In this document: piece by piece, positions 33,755 to 42,585 of the stretch
Layout of the letters: every line of letters begins with the position of its first letter
Numbering within the stretch: position 1 is the first letter of the stretch
Assembly (NCBI RefSeq): GCF_032484785.1
Contig: NZ_JAUETR010000001.1
Location: 3,165,501 to 3,229,500, forward strand
Reading direction: 5' to 3'
Source of the DNA: Bradyrhizobium sp. SZCCHNS1050
Lineage (GTDB): Bacteria; Pseudomonadota; Alphaproteobacteria; Rhizobiales; Xanthobacteraceae
Length of the DNA: 64,000 bases
Made by a program: the position numbers and the translations under genes
Notes under the pieces: generated by a model
Seen by the model: only the letters and a program-made list of their open reading frames with translations
The model's database searches: none
What the model was told of the DNA's origin: nothing

Positions 33755-35805
33755 AACAGCCGGGCAAATCGATGAAATTGTCTTCTCTGATGTCTTGGAT
33801 CGGCGTCCGCCCGCGCATCTTCGGCGGCTTCGCCCTAATCCTGAGCTTCCTGGTGTTGCTCGGCGGCTTCGCCATGGTCCAGGTCGGCCGCATCGGCGGC
33901 ACCGTGGATGAACTCGTTACCAGCGCGGCCGGGGACGCCGGCATGTCGCAGGTGCGTGCCGCGCTGCTCGGCGCCAACGGCGCGGTCGAGAGATTCGTCC
34001 GGACCTGGAACGTCGGTGACAAGGATGCGGCCAGCAAGGCCATCGACGCCGTCGGCGGTCTCGCCGATCAGGTCGAGAAGCAGTCCGGCAGCCTGAAGGT
34101 GCTGGCTGACGGCGTTGGGCCGGTACGGAGCGCGCTGGCGGCCTACCGCTCATCGTTCGCTGCCGCGGCCGAGGCCGTGGACCGCCTGCGGGCGGCGACG
34201 ACCAAGACCGACGCATTGGGCGCCGTTGCCGGCATCAACATGGGCGGCATCCAGGTTGCCCTTGCCAATCGTGCGGGCAGCGAGCCGCTGATGAATCCGT
34301 TACGTCTGGCCAGCGTCGTCGACGCGGTTCGCATCGCGGTGATGCGCTATGCCAACACGTTATCGAATGGCGATGCCGACGATGCCAGGCTCACCTTCGT
34401 CTATGCGAAGCTCGCGATTGCCGATACGGAGGCCGAGATCGCGGGTGTCGATGATGCCAAGCTGAAGGCGCTGGTTGCTGCGCTGAAAGAGGCTCTCACG
34501 GCGGATGCCGCCGCGCTCGAGGAGGTGATCAAGGTGGCCGCTGACCTGCGCGCCAAGCAGGCGGAGCTCGCCAAGGCGAGTGCCTCGATCGATACCCAGG
34601 TCAGCCAGATCAACCGGCAGCTTGGTACCGCGCGTGCAGAGCAGGCCGCGAGGACCGGCGTCGCGGTCGAAGATACCAAGCAGACCGTGATCGTGACCGC
34701 AGCCGCAGCGGTGATATTCGGAGCGGTGCTGGCCTGGCTGATCGGCGCCAGCGTGTCGACCCCGATCCGCGGCATGACCGACCGCATGCAGTCGCTGGCG
34801 GCCGGCGAATTGGATCAGCCGATTCCCGGCGGCGAGCAGCGCGACGAGATCGGCCGGATGGCGCGCGCCGTGGAGATTTTCCGTGACAACGCGCTTGCCG
34901 TGCGCCGCATGGAGCAGGAGGCTGCGGCACAGCGTGAAGCTGCGGAGGCCGAGCGCGCCCGCATGATGTCCGATCTGGCTGGTCGATTCGAGCAGGGCAT
35001 GCAGGGTGTCATCACCGGCGTCGGCGGGCGTGCGACCGAGATGGGCGAGAGCGCCAGCGAGCTGGCGCGCGTCGCCGAACGCGGCCGTGGCCTTGCGGAA
35101 GCGGTCGCCAGCCGGGCCGAGCAGGCCTCCGTCAATGTGCAGACCGTGGCCTCGGCGACCCAGGAGCTCGCGGCCTCGATCAGGGAGATCTCCTCCCAGG
35201 TCCAGCGCTCGGTCACGGTGTCGACCCGGGCGACGCACGAGACGCAGCGGACATCCGAGCTGATCGACGGGCTGTCCAGCGCGGCGGAGAGGATCGGCAC
35301 CATCGTGCAGCTGATCCAGGCGATCGCGAGCCAGACCAACCTGCTGGCGCTCAACGCCACCATCGAGGCGGCGCGCGCCGGCGAGGCCGGCCGCGGATTT
35401 GCGATCGTCGCGAGCGAAGTGAAGAACCTGGCGTCGCAGACCGCGCAGGCGACGGAGCAGATCTCGAGCCAGATCGCGACCATCCAGAGCGCGACGCAGG
35501 AGACGGTCGGCGCGATCGCCCAGTTCGGCACGACCGTGCGGGAGATTGCCGAGATCTCCAATGCGATCGCCGCCGCGGTGGAGCAGCAGGGAGCGGCGAC
35601 CAGCGAGATTGCACGCAACGTCGAGCAGGCGGCCAGCGGTACGGCGGCGGTCACGCAGGAGATCGGCGACGTGCGCAACGTGGCCGGGCAGACCGATGCC
35701 GGCGCTGAAGCTGCGCTGGCGGCGGCCGCGGCGCTGCAGCAGCAGGCCGCTTCGCTGAAGAGCAATGTCGCCGACTTCCTGCAGACGATCCGAACGGCGG
35801 CGTGA
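33751..35805 (+). CDS. Methyl-accepting chemotaxis protein
   Basis: The GTG at 33751 overlaps the upstream stop; an ATG at 33772 is the alternative. With the GTG the protein has 684 residues. First membrane segment about 23-45 ([20 protein letters not shown]), a helical periplasmic sensor region of about 260 residues, second membrane segment about 311-330 ([20 protein letters not shown]), a HAMP domain ([20 protein letters not shown]), then the coiled-coil signalling domain with the conserved tip [20 protein letters not shown] near 528-547. No CheR/CheB tether is present at the C-terminus (LQTIRTAA). The co-encoded DctP-type protein is the probable ligand carrier for the sensor region. Confidence 0.92.
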   Translation: MKQPGKSMKLSSLMSWIGVRPRIFGGFALILSFLVLLGGFAMVQVGRIGGTVDELVTSAAGDAGMSQVRAALLGANGAVERFVRTWNVGDKDAASKAIDAVGGLADQVEKQSGSLKVLADGVGPVRSALAAYRSSFAAAAEAVDRLRAATTKTDALGAVAGINMGGIQVALANRAGSEPLMNPLRLASVVDAVRIAVMRYANTLSNGDADDARLTFVYAKLAIADTEAEIAGVDDAKLKALVAALKEALTADAAALEEVIKVAADLRAKQAELAKASASIDTQVSQINRQLGTARAEQAARTGVAVEDTKQTVIVTAAAAVIFGAVLAWLIGASVSTPIRGMTDRMQSLAAGELDQPIPGGEQRDEIGRMARAVEIFRDNALAVRRMEQEAAAQREAAEAERARMMSDLAGRFEQGMQGVITGVGGRATEMGESASELARVAERGRGLAEAVASRAEQASVNVQTVASATQELAASIREISSQVQRSVTVSTRATHETQRTSELIDGLSSAAERIGTIVQLIQAIASQTNLLALNATIEAARAGEAGRGFAIVASEVKNLASQTAQATEQISSQIATIQSATQETVGAIAQFGTTVREIAEISNAIAAAVEQQGAATSEIARNVEQAASGTAAVTQEIGDVRNVAGQTDAGAEAALAAAAALQQQAASLKSNVADFLQTIRTAA

Positions 35806-35863
35806 GCCGCAAACCGGTGGCGAGTGGAGTTGACGCAGGGGACGCAGGCTCACACTCTGGCGC

Positions 35864-36556
35864 ATGACCGAGCACCAGCCGCGTTCCCTTGCGTTTCCCG
35901 TCGACGGCGCGGACATCGTGTCCGCGCTGTTCATGGCCCCGCCGCGGCCGCGCGCCTGTTTCGTGTTCGCCCATGGCGCGGGCGCCGGCATGACCCACGT
36001 CTTCATGAACCAAGCGGCCGCAAGCCTTGCCGCGCGCGGCATCGCGACGCTCCGCTTCCAGTTTCCCTATATGGAGAAGGGCAGCAAGCGCCCTGATCCG
36101 CCCGCGCTCGCTCACGCCGCGGTGCGGGCTGCCGCGGCGGAGGCCGCGCGGCTCTGTCCGGGGCTGCCGCTCGTAGCGGGCGGCAAGTCGTTCGGGGCGC
36201 GCATGACGTCGCAGGCGCAGAGTGCAGCGCCGCTGCCAGGCATAGCCGGGCTCGCCTTTCTCGGCTTTCCGCTTCACCCCGCCGGCAAGCCCTCCATCGC
36301 GCGCGCCGATCATCTCGATGCGATCGAGGTCCCGATGCTGTTCCTGCAGGGGACGCGCGACAAGCTGGCGGAGATGGAGCTGCTCGCGCCCGTCGTGAAG
36401 CGGCTGGGACCGCGTGCGACCTTGCATTGGATCGATCAGGCCGACCACGCCTTCCACGTGCCTGCGCGCTCCGGCCGGAATGATCGGGCCGTCATGGAGG
36501 ACCTGACGAAGGCGTTTGCGGCGTGGCTGGAGACTCTCGAAGCGTGTGCCGGCTGA
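35864..36556 (+). CDS. Alpha/beta hydrolase, KANL3/Tex30-like
   Basis: A 230-residue hydrolase-fold protein. Strand and oxyanion region: CFVFAHGAGAGMTHVFMNQA. The nucleophile elbow is VAGGKSFGARMTS (Ser in GKSFGAR, the usual variant in the KANL3/Tex30 group), the acid is likely Asp in FLQGTRDKLAEM, and the base His in WIDQADHAFHVPARSG. Members are esterase-like with unknown substrates. It lies 58 bases after the chemoreceptor stop on the same strand and may share its transcript. Confidence 0.82.
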   Translation: MTEHQPRSLAFPVDGADIVSALFMAPPRPRACFVFAHGAGAGMTHVFMNQAAASLAARGIATLRFQFPYMEKGSKRPDPPALAHAAVRAAAAEAARLCPGLPLVAGGKSFGARMTSQAQSAAPLPGIAGLAFLGFPLHPAGKPSIARADHLDAIEVPMLFLQGTRDKLAEMELLAPVVKRLGPRATLHWIDQADHAFHVPARSGRNDRAVMEDLTKAFAAWLETLEACAG

Positions 36557-36663
36557 CGCGCCTAGCGCCTCCTTCGGAGAAAAATGGCATGAGAACAAAA
36601 ACAGAACTTTTCTGTCACCGGAGGTTGAGGCATAGTCATATTGAAAGGTAGGGAGGGGGTTCG

Positions 36664-37146
36664 ATGAAGTCAGCAGTGGTGGCGCTATCGGTGTGCGCGC
36701 TTGGCGTGCTGATGATCTCTGCAGCTCCATCGCTCGCCGATGCCAGGCTGACCGGCATGGTGGTCGTGAAGGGAACTTGCCAGAAGCTCATCGTCGCGGG
36801 AAAGGATCGCAGCTCGGAATGCAAGGGCGCGCTGCTCAATACCGACTATGACGATCAGCGCACCGGCTTCTACTTCACCTTGCTCGACGGCAGCGTGGTC
36901 ACGTTCTCGAACCGCGGCGATCTGCAAGAGCAACCGGGGCCTGACAAGTTCGTCACGCCGGTCGACATGATGATCATTGGCCAAAGTCGCAAGACGATCA
37001 ACAAGGTGACGGCCAAGGGGCAATGCCGCCACGGCAATCCATTCAAGGGACCCGACCTGCTCGAATGCACAGCCGACAGCGAGATCGGCCGTTTTGAAGG
37101 GCTATTTCTGTCCAATGGCGAGAAGCCGGTGATGCAGACCTTCTGA
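36664..37146 (+). CDS. Small secreted Cys-containing protein of unknown function
   Basis: A 160-residue protein with a strong ribosome site (GGGAGGGGG) and a signal peptide ending at PSLADARL. The mature part has four Cys residues, in KGTCQKLIVAGKDRSSECKG and in AKGQCRHGNPFKG and LLECTADSE, fitting two disulfides. It is predicted mostly beta (FYFTLLDGSVVTFSNRG, VDMMIIGQSRKTINKVTAKG). I do not recognise the family. A broken second copy follows at 37284-37490, which shows the gene was once duplicated. Confidence 0.7.
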   Translation: MKSAVVALSVCALGVLMISAAPSLADARLTGMVVVKGTCQKLIVAGKDRSSECKGALLNTDYDDQRTGFYFTLLDGSVVTFSNRGDLQEQPGPDKFVTPVDMMIIGQSRKTINKVTAKGQCRHGNPFKGPDLLECTADSEIGRFEGLFLSNGEKPVMQTF

Positions 37147-37283
37147 GGCCGTGACCCCTGCGCACAAGCAGGATGGGCCAGCAGGAGAGTTCGTCGCGGC
37201 GTCGCCGGTCGTCACCCGCCATCGTACAGTCCACGCGACAAATCCGGCCCGCTCGGCAATATCCACTTTGTCAGAAGATCGCG

Positions 37284-37490
37284 ATGAGAAAGACAGCTTC
37301 ATCCGTTTGGCTGCTGGCCCTCGGCGCGGCGAGCCTGCCGGCCATGTCGGTCCGTGTAGAGGACGGATTGAAGGAGATCGAGACGTTTCACGGCCCCTGC
37401 AGGAAGCTCACGGTCGCGGCAAAGGACCGGACCGCCGATTGCAAGGGCGTTTAGCTCAATACGCGTTACCGTGACGGACGAGGAGGCTTG
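37284..37490 (+). pseudogene. Truncated duplicate of the 36664-37146 gene
   Basis: The frame from ATG 37284 gives a signal peptide and then GPCRKLTVAAKDRTADCKGV, parallel to GTCQKLIVAGKDRSSECKGA of the upstream gene. A TAG stop (37452-37454) stands where the intact copy has its next residue, yet similarity continues beyond it (LNTRYRDGR against LNTDYDDQR) before it is lost. This is a nonsense mutation in a duplicate that has also lost its C-terminal two thirds. Confidence 0.75.
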
Positions 37491-37627
37491 GAGCAAGACG
37501 CCCGGCCTCTGAGGCTGCGATCTCCCGACTCCCGAAAATTTGGCGCGACATCAAGCGCGAAATATTGCAACAAGTCGGCGTCGTGGGTGAGGCCGGGTGT
37601 GCGGGTCGCCAGATCTTGGAGAGTGTG

Positions 37628-38629
37628 ATGTTCCGATACGTTGGCGTCGTCCTGGGGCTGCTCTGGAGCCTCGTATCGATCAGCACCGCGCTGGCCGACG
37701 ACGCCAAGCTCCGGATCGGCGTTCTCCGGCTGTCCTCGTCCGCGCCAGTGTTCATCGCGTTGGACAAAGGCTACTTCCGCGAAGCTGGACTGGACGTCGA
37801 GCTGAAGTTTTTCGATGCAGCGCAACCGATCGCCGTGGCGACGGCCACCGGCGACGTCGACGTCGGGGTGACCGCCTTCACCGCAGGACTGTATAACCTC
37901 GCAGGCAAGGGCGCGTTGAAGATCATCGCCGGCATGAGCCGTGACCGCCCGGGCTTTCCGCTGATTGGCTACTTTGCCAGCAACAAGGCCTATGAGGCAG
38001 GTCTCAGGACGCCGAAGGACATTGCCGGCAAACGCGTGGCGATGACCCAGGTCGGGTCGAGCTTTCACTATTCGGTGGGGCTGCTGGCCGATAAATATGG
38101 CTTCAAGCTCGCCGACGTGAAGATCGTGCCGCTGCAGTCGATGTCCAACATGTCGGCGGCCATCAAAGGGGAAACCGTCGACGCGGCGCTGATGCCGGTT
38201 TCGGTGGCGCGCAAGCTGATGGAGGAGGGCGCCGTCAAGCATCTTGGCTGGGTCGGCGACGAGACGCCGTGGCAGGTCAGCGGCGTGTTCGCGGGGCCGA
38301 AGACACTTGCCAACACGGCGCTGGTCGGCAAGCTGCTGGCGTCGCTTCAGCGCGCCGAGCGCGAGTATCATGATGTCGTGCTCGCCTCGGTCAAGGACGG
38401 CACCGCCGCCATCGACGACAAGACCAAGCCGTTGCTCGAGATCATCGGCAAGTACACGAACCTGCCGGTCGAGCAGGTCGTGGGCAATTGCGCCTACATC
38501 GATCCCGACGGCAAGCTCGATGTGAAGAACATCGAGAGCCAGATCAAATGGCTGCAGGCTCAGGGGTTCGCCGACCAGGGCTATGATGCGGCCGCGATCA
38601 TCGCCAAAGACTTCGTGAAGCCGGATTGA
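37628..38629 (+). CDS. ABC transporter substrate-binding protein, SsuA/TauA/NMT1 type
   Basis: The ATG at 37628 is preceded by GGAGAG; 333 residues, signal peptide ending at STALADD. Family marks are LRIGVLRLSSSAPVFIALDK, YFREAGLDVELKFFDAAQPI, VATATGDVDVGVTAFTAGLY and IAGKRVAMTQVGSSFHYSVG. Such receptors bind sulfonates, nitrate, aromatic acids, nitriles or pyrimidines. ATPase and permease genes follow on the same strand (38672 and 39438), forming a complete importer. The operon converges with the gentisate dioxygenase gene with 10 bases between stops, which makes an aromatic acid a plausible cargo, but the shared palindrome of the aromatic genes is not found upstream of it. Confidence 0.88.
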   Translation: MFRYVGVVLGLLWSLVSISTALADDAKLRIGVLRLSSSAPVFIALDKGYFREAGLDVELKFFDAAQPIAVATATGDVDVGVTAFTAGLYNLAGKGALKIIAGMSRDRPGFPLIGYFASNKAYEAGLRTPKDIAGKRVAMTQVGSSFHYSVGLLADKYGFKLADVKIVPLQSMSNMSAAIKGETVDAALMPVSVARKLMEEGAVKHLGWVGDETPWQVSGVFAGPKTLANTALVGKLLASLQRAEREYHDVVLASVKDGTAAIDDKTKPLLEIIGKYTNLPVEQVVGNCAYIDPDGKLDVKNIESQIKWLQAQGFADQGYDAAAIIAKDFVKPD

Positions 38630-38671
38630 TGAAGGCAGGCGCAGCGCGGGCCTGCAGCGGGATCGCCTGAT

Positions 38672-39445
38672 ATGGACCTGATCGCCGAGACCATCAGCCA
38701 CCGTTTCGACGCGCTCGATGTGCTCGACCGCGTGTCGTTCACGGTCGGAGCCGGCGAGGTGGTCGCCCTCGTTGGGCCGTCCGGCTGCGGCAAGAGCACG
38801 CTGCTGGCAATCCTCGGAGGGTTGTTGCAGCCAAGCAAGGGACAGGCGGTGCTGCGCGGAGCTCCGCCGCCCGGCAGCCTCAATCCCCTGACGTTCGTGT
38901 TCCAGGACTTCGCGCTGCTGCCGTGGGCAAGCGTCGCCGACAATGTTGCCTTTCCGCTCCTCCATACATCCCTGTCGACGCAGCAGCGCGCCGCCGCCGT
39001 CGACGATGCGTTGCGGCGAACCGGCCTGGCAGACTTCCGGACCGTCTATCCCAAGCAGTTGTCGGGCGGCATGCGACAGCGGGTCGGGATTGCCCGGGCG
39101 CTGGCGGTCCGCCCGGCGATCCTGCTGATGGATGAGCCGTTGTCGGCGCTGGACTCGCAGACCCGCGAGCTGCTGATGGAGGACTTCGTCGATCTGCTCG
39201 CCGACGGCACCATGGGCGCGGTCTATGTCACGCATAATCTCGAGGAGGCCGTGCGGCTCGCCGACCGCATCGTCGTGCTGTCGCGTCGTCCCGGCCGCAT
39301 CCGGAAGGTCGTCAGCGTCCCGGCGACGCGGCGCAGCCGCGGCGATGCCGGAGTACGCGCGCAACTGCTGGACCTGCAGAACGAGCTCTGGGGGCTGATC
39401 CGGACCGAGGCAATCGATGCCGAGCGCGAGGTTCAGAATGCTTGA
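38672..39445 (+). CDS. ABC transporter ATP-binding protein, SsuB/TauB type
   Basis: A 257-residue ATPase. Walker A is ALVGPSGCGKSTLLAILGG, the Q loop FVFQDFALLPWASVADNV, the signature YPKQLSGGMRQRVGIARAL, Walker B AILLMDEPLSAL and the switch His in GAVYVTHNLEEAVRLAD. The layout is standard for NitT/TauT importers. It is 42 bases after the binding-protein gene, and its end overlaps the permease start by eight bases. Confidence 0.93.
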   Translation: MDLIAETISHRFDALDVLDRVSFTVGAGEVVALVGPSGCGKSTLLAILGGLLQPSKGQAVLRGAPPPGSLNPLTFVFQDFALLPWASVADNVAFPLLHTSLSTQQRAAAVDDALRRTGLADFRTVYPKQLSGGMRQRVGIARALAVRPAILLMDEPLSALDSQTRELLMEDFVDLLADGTMGAVYVTHNLEEAVRLADRIVVLSRRPGRIRKVVSVPATRRSRGDAGVRAQLLDLQNELWGLIRTEAIDAEREVQNA

Positions 39446-40265
39446 ACGCTCCCCGGCCGGAACGCCTGAGGTCGTCGGCAAGCAGAGCCGGAAAGTGCCG
39501 TTCCGGGGCGGCGGCTTCACGCCAGCCGCAAGCCGATGGGCCGGCTGGCTCGCGCTCGCGGCGGCTCTCGGCCTGTGGCAACTCATCGGCAGCCTCGCAC
39601 TGGTCAACCCATTGTTCCTGCCGGCGCCGCTGACGATCTTGCGCGCCCTGTATCGATTGGCCGAAAGCGGCGCGCTCTGGCAGCATGTCTCGGCATCGTT
39701 CGTGCGCATCGTATCCGGCTGGGCGCTCGGCACGGCCACCGGCATCGTCGTCGGCTTCGCGATCGGCCTCTGGCGCATTGCGCGCAGCATCGGCATCACG
39801 TTCGTCTCTGCGCTGTTTCCGATTCCGAAGATCGCCGTGCTGCCGCTGCTGATTCTTTGGCTCGGCATCGGCGAGCAGCCGAAGATCGCGACGATCGCGC
39901 TGGGCGTGTTCTTCTCGACCACGATCTCGGTCTATAGCGGCGTCGATGCGGTGCCGCGCAACCTGATCCGCATGGCGCAGAGCTTCAACGTGCCATTCCC
40001 GACCATCGTCCGCCGCGTGATCTGGCCCGGCGCGCTGCCGTCGATCCTCGCCGGTTTCCGCATCACCGCGTCGGTCGCGCTGATGCTCGTGGTTTCGGCG
40101 GAGATGATCGGCGCCGAGACCGGCATCGGCACCTTCGTGCTGCAGGCCGGCAATCTGATGCAGACCGATCAGCTGATGGCGGGGATCCTGATCCTGTCGC
40201 TGTTCGGTCTCGCCGTCGGCCGGCTGATCAGCATGCTCGAAGCGCAGCTCCTGCGCTGGCGCTGA
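39438..40265 (+). CDS. ABC transporter permease, SsuC/TauC type
   Basis: I use ATG 39438, behind GAGG, which overlaps the ATPase stop by eight bases; ATG 39417 would add seven residues. The 275-residue protein has six membrane segments (WLALAAALGLWQLIGSLALV through GILILSLFGLAVGRLISML). The EAA-type cytoplasmic loop is AQSFNVPFPTIVRRVIWPGA followed by LPSILAGFRI. It forms the channel of the importer encoded at 37628-40265. Confidence 0.92.
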   Translation: MLERSPAGTPEVVGKQSRKVPFRGGGFTPAASRWAGWLALAAALGLWQLIGSLALVNPLFLPAPLTILRALYRLAESGALWQHVSASFVRIVSGWALGTATGIVVGFAIGLWRIARSIGITFVSALFPIPKIAVLPLLILWLGIGEQPKIATIALGVFFSTTISVYSGVDAVPRNLIRMAQSFNVPFPTIVRRVIWPGALPSILAGFRITASVALMLVVSAEMIGAETGIGTFVLQAGNLMQTDQLMAGILILSLFGLAVGRLISMLEAQLLRWR

Positions 40266-40275
40266 TCCGGCGGTG

Positions 40276-41313
40276 TCAGGCGTTGCCGCGGTCTTCCCGG
40301 AACAAGTCGAGCTTCTCCTGCACCGGGCGATCCGAGAACGAGAACAGGACCGCATCCTCGTCGGGCTCATGGCTGACCCATTGCCAGCTCGGAACGACGA
40401 ACAGGTCGCGCGGGCCCCATTCGAAGGTATGGTCGCCGATGCGGCTGCGGCCCCTGCCTTCGATCGCGGTGAACACGGTCGCGTCGGTCGAGCGATAGCG
40501 CGCAGTCTTGAAGCCCTTCGGCAGCAGCTGGATGAAGGTGCCGATCGTCGGCATCGCGAAATCACCGGTCTCCGGGTTGGAGAATTTCAGCTTCAGCCCG
40601 TGGCAGGCGTCCCATTCCTCGCTCCGCTTCGCGTTCTCCAGCGCCTCGCGCGTATAGGCGTAGGGATAGTTGAAGATCGGCGATGTCCTGGATTTGCGCT
40701 TCGCATCGACCGGCAGCAGATTGTGGCCGTAGCGGGCGAAGCTGTCGCCCGCGGGGCGCGCGACCTTCTGCTGGTCCTCCTGTGCGCCTTGCGCGAACGA
40801 CGCGTCGAGAAACTGCACCAGGGGAATGTCGAGGCCGTCGAGCCAGAACATCGGCTCGGTGGTCTCATTGCCGTGATCGTGCCAAGTCATCGACGGGGTG
40901 ATGATGAAGTCGCCCGGCTCCATCAGGGTGCGCTCGCCCTCGACGGTCGTGAAGGCTCCCTTGCCTTCCAGCACGAAGCGCAATGCGGACTGGCTGTGCC
41001 GATGGGCGGGCGCAACATCGCCTGGGATCACCATCTGAACGCCGGCATAGAGCGATGTGGTGATCTTGGACTGCCCGCGCAGTCCCGGATTCTCCAGGAT
41101 CAGCACGCGCCGCTCGGCTTCCTTCGCCGTGATCAGCCGCCCGGCCTCGACCATGTAGTCGCGGATCGCCGCGAACTGCCACAGATGCGGGCGGCAGGCG
41201 CTCTTCGGCTCGGGCGTGATGAGATCGCTCATCACGGTCCACAGCGCCGTCATGTTTTCGCCGTCGATCTTCTTGTAGAACGCCTCGCGCTCCGGTGTCG
41301 AAACCGCGGCCAT
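40276..41313 (-). CDS. Gentisate 1,2-dioxygenase
   Basis: A 345-residue bicupin enzyme with the start behind GGGAGG. The iron site is in the N-terminal cupin: APAHRHSQSALRFVLEGKGA (H104, H106) and SMTWHDHGNE (H145, H147). WFWLDGLD-like sequence (EPMFWLDGLDIPLVQFLDAS) and the second cupin (LPKGFKTARYRSTDATVFTA) match gentisate dioxygenases, which open the ring of 2,5-dihydroxybenzoate to maleylpyruvate. It is divergent from the isomerase gene across a 100-base region with a strong promoter and shared palindrome, and it faces the importer operon. The 1-hydroxy-2-naphthoate enzymes are close relatives, but context favours gentisate. Confidence 0.92.
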   Translation of the reverse strand: MAAVSTPEREAFYKKIDGENMTALWTVMSDLITPEPKSACRPHLWQFAAIRDYMVEAGRLITAKEAERRVLILENPGLRGQSKITTSLYAGVQMVIPGDVAPAHRHSQSALRFVLEGKGAFTTVEGERTLMEPGDFIITPSMTWHDHGNETTEPMFWLDGLDIPLVQFLDASFAQGAQEDQQKVARPAGDSFARYGHNLLPVDAKRKSRTSPIFNYPYAYTREALENAKRSEEWDACHGLKLKFSNPETGDFAMPTIGTFIQLLPKGFKTARYRSTDATVFTAIEGRGRSRIGDHTFEWGPRDLFVVPSWQWVSHEPDEDAVLFSFSDRPVQEKLDLFREDRGNA

Positions 41314-41344
41314 GCGCGCCTCCCATGATCAGATGTCGTTCTTG

Positions 41345-41380
41345 ATTGACAGTATACTGCCAATTTGATTACCGTCAAAT
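41345..41380 (-). promoter_or_regulatory. Gentisate dioxygenase promoter with palindromic operator
   Basis: On the minus strand TTGACG (41373-41378), a 16-base spacer and TATACT (41351-41356) make a near-consensus sigma70 promoter. The -10 box lies inside the perfect palindrome CAGTATACTG (41350-41359), part of a 15-bp sequence (41345-41359) repeated exactly upstream of the hydroxylase gene at 45349-45363. A second dyad, ATTTGA-N6-TCAAAT at 41363-41380, covers the -35 box. These are the likely binding sites of the adjacent MarR-type protein. The isomerase gene probably starts from the same region. Confidence 0.75.
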
Positions 41381-41412
41381 ACAACCAGAGCTGTCGCATC
41401 GGGAGGACTGCC

Positions 41413-42048
41413 ATGATGAAGCTGCACGGCTATTTCCGCAGCAGCGCATCCTATCGCGTCAGGATTGCGCTCAACCTCAAGGGTCTCACGGTCGAGCATC
41501 TGCCGCATCACCTCCGCAAGGGCGAGCAGCGCGCGCCCGCCTATCTCGCGCTGAACCCGCAGGGTCTGGTCCCGGCGCTCGAGGACGACAGCGGCGCCAC
41601 GTTGATCCAGTCGCTTGCGATCATCGAATGGCTCGACGAGACTCATCCCGAGCCGCCGCTGCTGCCGAAGGATTCGTTGCGACGCGCCCAGGTCCGCGCC
41701 TTCGCGCAGGTGCTCGCCTGCGACACCCATCCGGTGCAGAACCTGAAGGTGCTGGCGCGGCTCCGGGAGCTCGGCCTGCCCGAGGACAAGGTCACGGCCT
41801 GGGCCGGCTGGGCCAACCGCGAGGGGCTCGCTGCCTGCGAAGCGCTGATCAAGCATGAGCCCGGCCCATTCTGCTTCGGTGCGACGCCAACCTTGGCCGA
41901 TCTCTGCCTGGTGCCGCAGCTCGGCAATGCACGCCGCTTCGGCGTCGATGTCGCAGCGTTTCCGCGCCTGCTGCAGGCCGAAGCCGTGGCGAAGGCGCTG
42001 CCGGCCTTTGCCGATGCTGCTCCGGAGCGTCAGCCCGATGCCGAGTAG
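41413..42048 (+). CDS. Zeta-class GST: maleylpyruvate (or maleylacetoacetate) isomerase
   Basis: The ATG at 41413 follows GGAGGA and gives 211 residues. The zeta-class active-site loop is YFRSSASYRVRIALNLKG (SSxSxR), and QSLAIIEWLDETHPEPPLL and VQNLKVLARL complete the GST fold. Such enzymes use glutathione to isomerise maleylpyruvate to fumarylpyruvate in the gentisate pathway, or maleylacetoacetate in tyrosine degradation. With gentisate dioxygenase divergent next to it and no homogentisate dioxygenase in sight, maleylpyruvate is the better guess. The MarR gene overlaps its end. No fumarylpyruvate hydrolase gene is present in the window. Confidence 0.85.
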   Translation: MMKLHGYFRSSASYRVRIALNLKGLTVEHLPHHLRKGEQRAPAYLALNPQGLVPALEDDSGATLIQSLAIIEWLDETHPEPPLLPKDSLRRAQVRAFAQVLACDTHPVQNLKVLARLRELGLPEDKVTAWAGWANREGLAACEALIKHEPGPFCFGATPTLADLCLVPQLGNARRFGVDVAAFPRLLQAEAVAKALPAFADAAPERQPDAE

Positions 42049-42547
42049 GCCGGCCGACATCACGATGGACGCAGTCTACACCAAGCCGGGCTATCTGTTC
42101 CGGCGGATGCAGCAGATTGCCGTGTCCATCTTCGTCGAGGAGTGCCGCGAGTTCGACCTGACGCCGGTGCAATATGCGGCGCTGGTCGCGATCCAGACGC
42201 ACCCCGGCATCGATGCCACCAGGCTGTCGGCGGTGATCGCCTTCGACCGTTCGACGCTCGGCAGCGTGATCGAGCGGCTGGAGAGCAAGGGCTATATCGA
42301 GCGCAGGCCGTCGGCCGAGGACAAGCGCGTCAAGCTGCTTTATCTGACCAGGGCGGGCGGAGCACTGCTCCGTGCGATCATGCCGGCGGTCGATCGCGCC
42401 CAGGCACGCATGCTGGCGCCGCTGAAGGCCGCGGATCGCAAGATGCTGATGGCGTTGCTGGCGCAGCTCGTCGATCTCAACAACGAGGTGTCGCGGGTGC
42501 CGCTGCGCGCCGAGGATGCGCTGGAGCATCTCGGCAAAACCGGCTGA
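42038..42547 (+). CDS. MarR-family transcriptional regulator
   Basis: Start ATG 42038 (behind GGAG) overlaps the isomerase stop by 11 bases; ATG 42065 is the alternative. With the first, 169 residues. The winged helix is visible as LTPVQYAALVAIQTHPGIDA, TRLSAVIAFDRSTLGSVIER (recognition helix) and LESKGYIERRPSAEDKRVKL (wing, with the conserved D-RxxxL). HucR/MarR-like proteins respond to phenolic acids or aryl-CoA esters. Its position in the aromatic cluster makes it the probable regulator acting at the palindromes at 41350-41359 and 45354-45363. Confidence 0.9.
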   Translation: MPSRPADITMDAVYTKPGYLFRRMQQIAVSIFVEECREFDLTPVQYAALVAIQTHPGIDATRLSAVIAFDRSTLGSVIERLESKGYIERRPSAEDKRVKLLYLTRAGGALLRAIMPAVDRAQARMLAPLKAADRKMLMALLAQLVDLNNEVSRVPLRAEDALEHLGKTG

Positions 42548-42585
42548 TCGCGGAACTCCGCGGTTGTCGGGCGCAAGGCGTAGGC

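Noticed and set aside
40276..42048. Tyrosine/homogentisate pathway reading for the dioxygenase-isomerase pair
   Set aside because: The dioxygenase is a bicupin of the gentisate type, and no homogentisate dioxygenase or fumarylacetoacetase gene is present.
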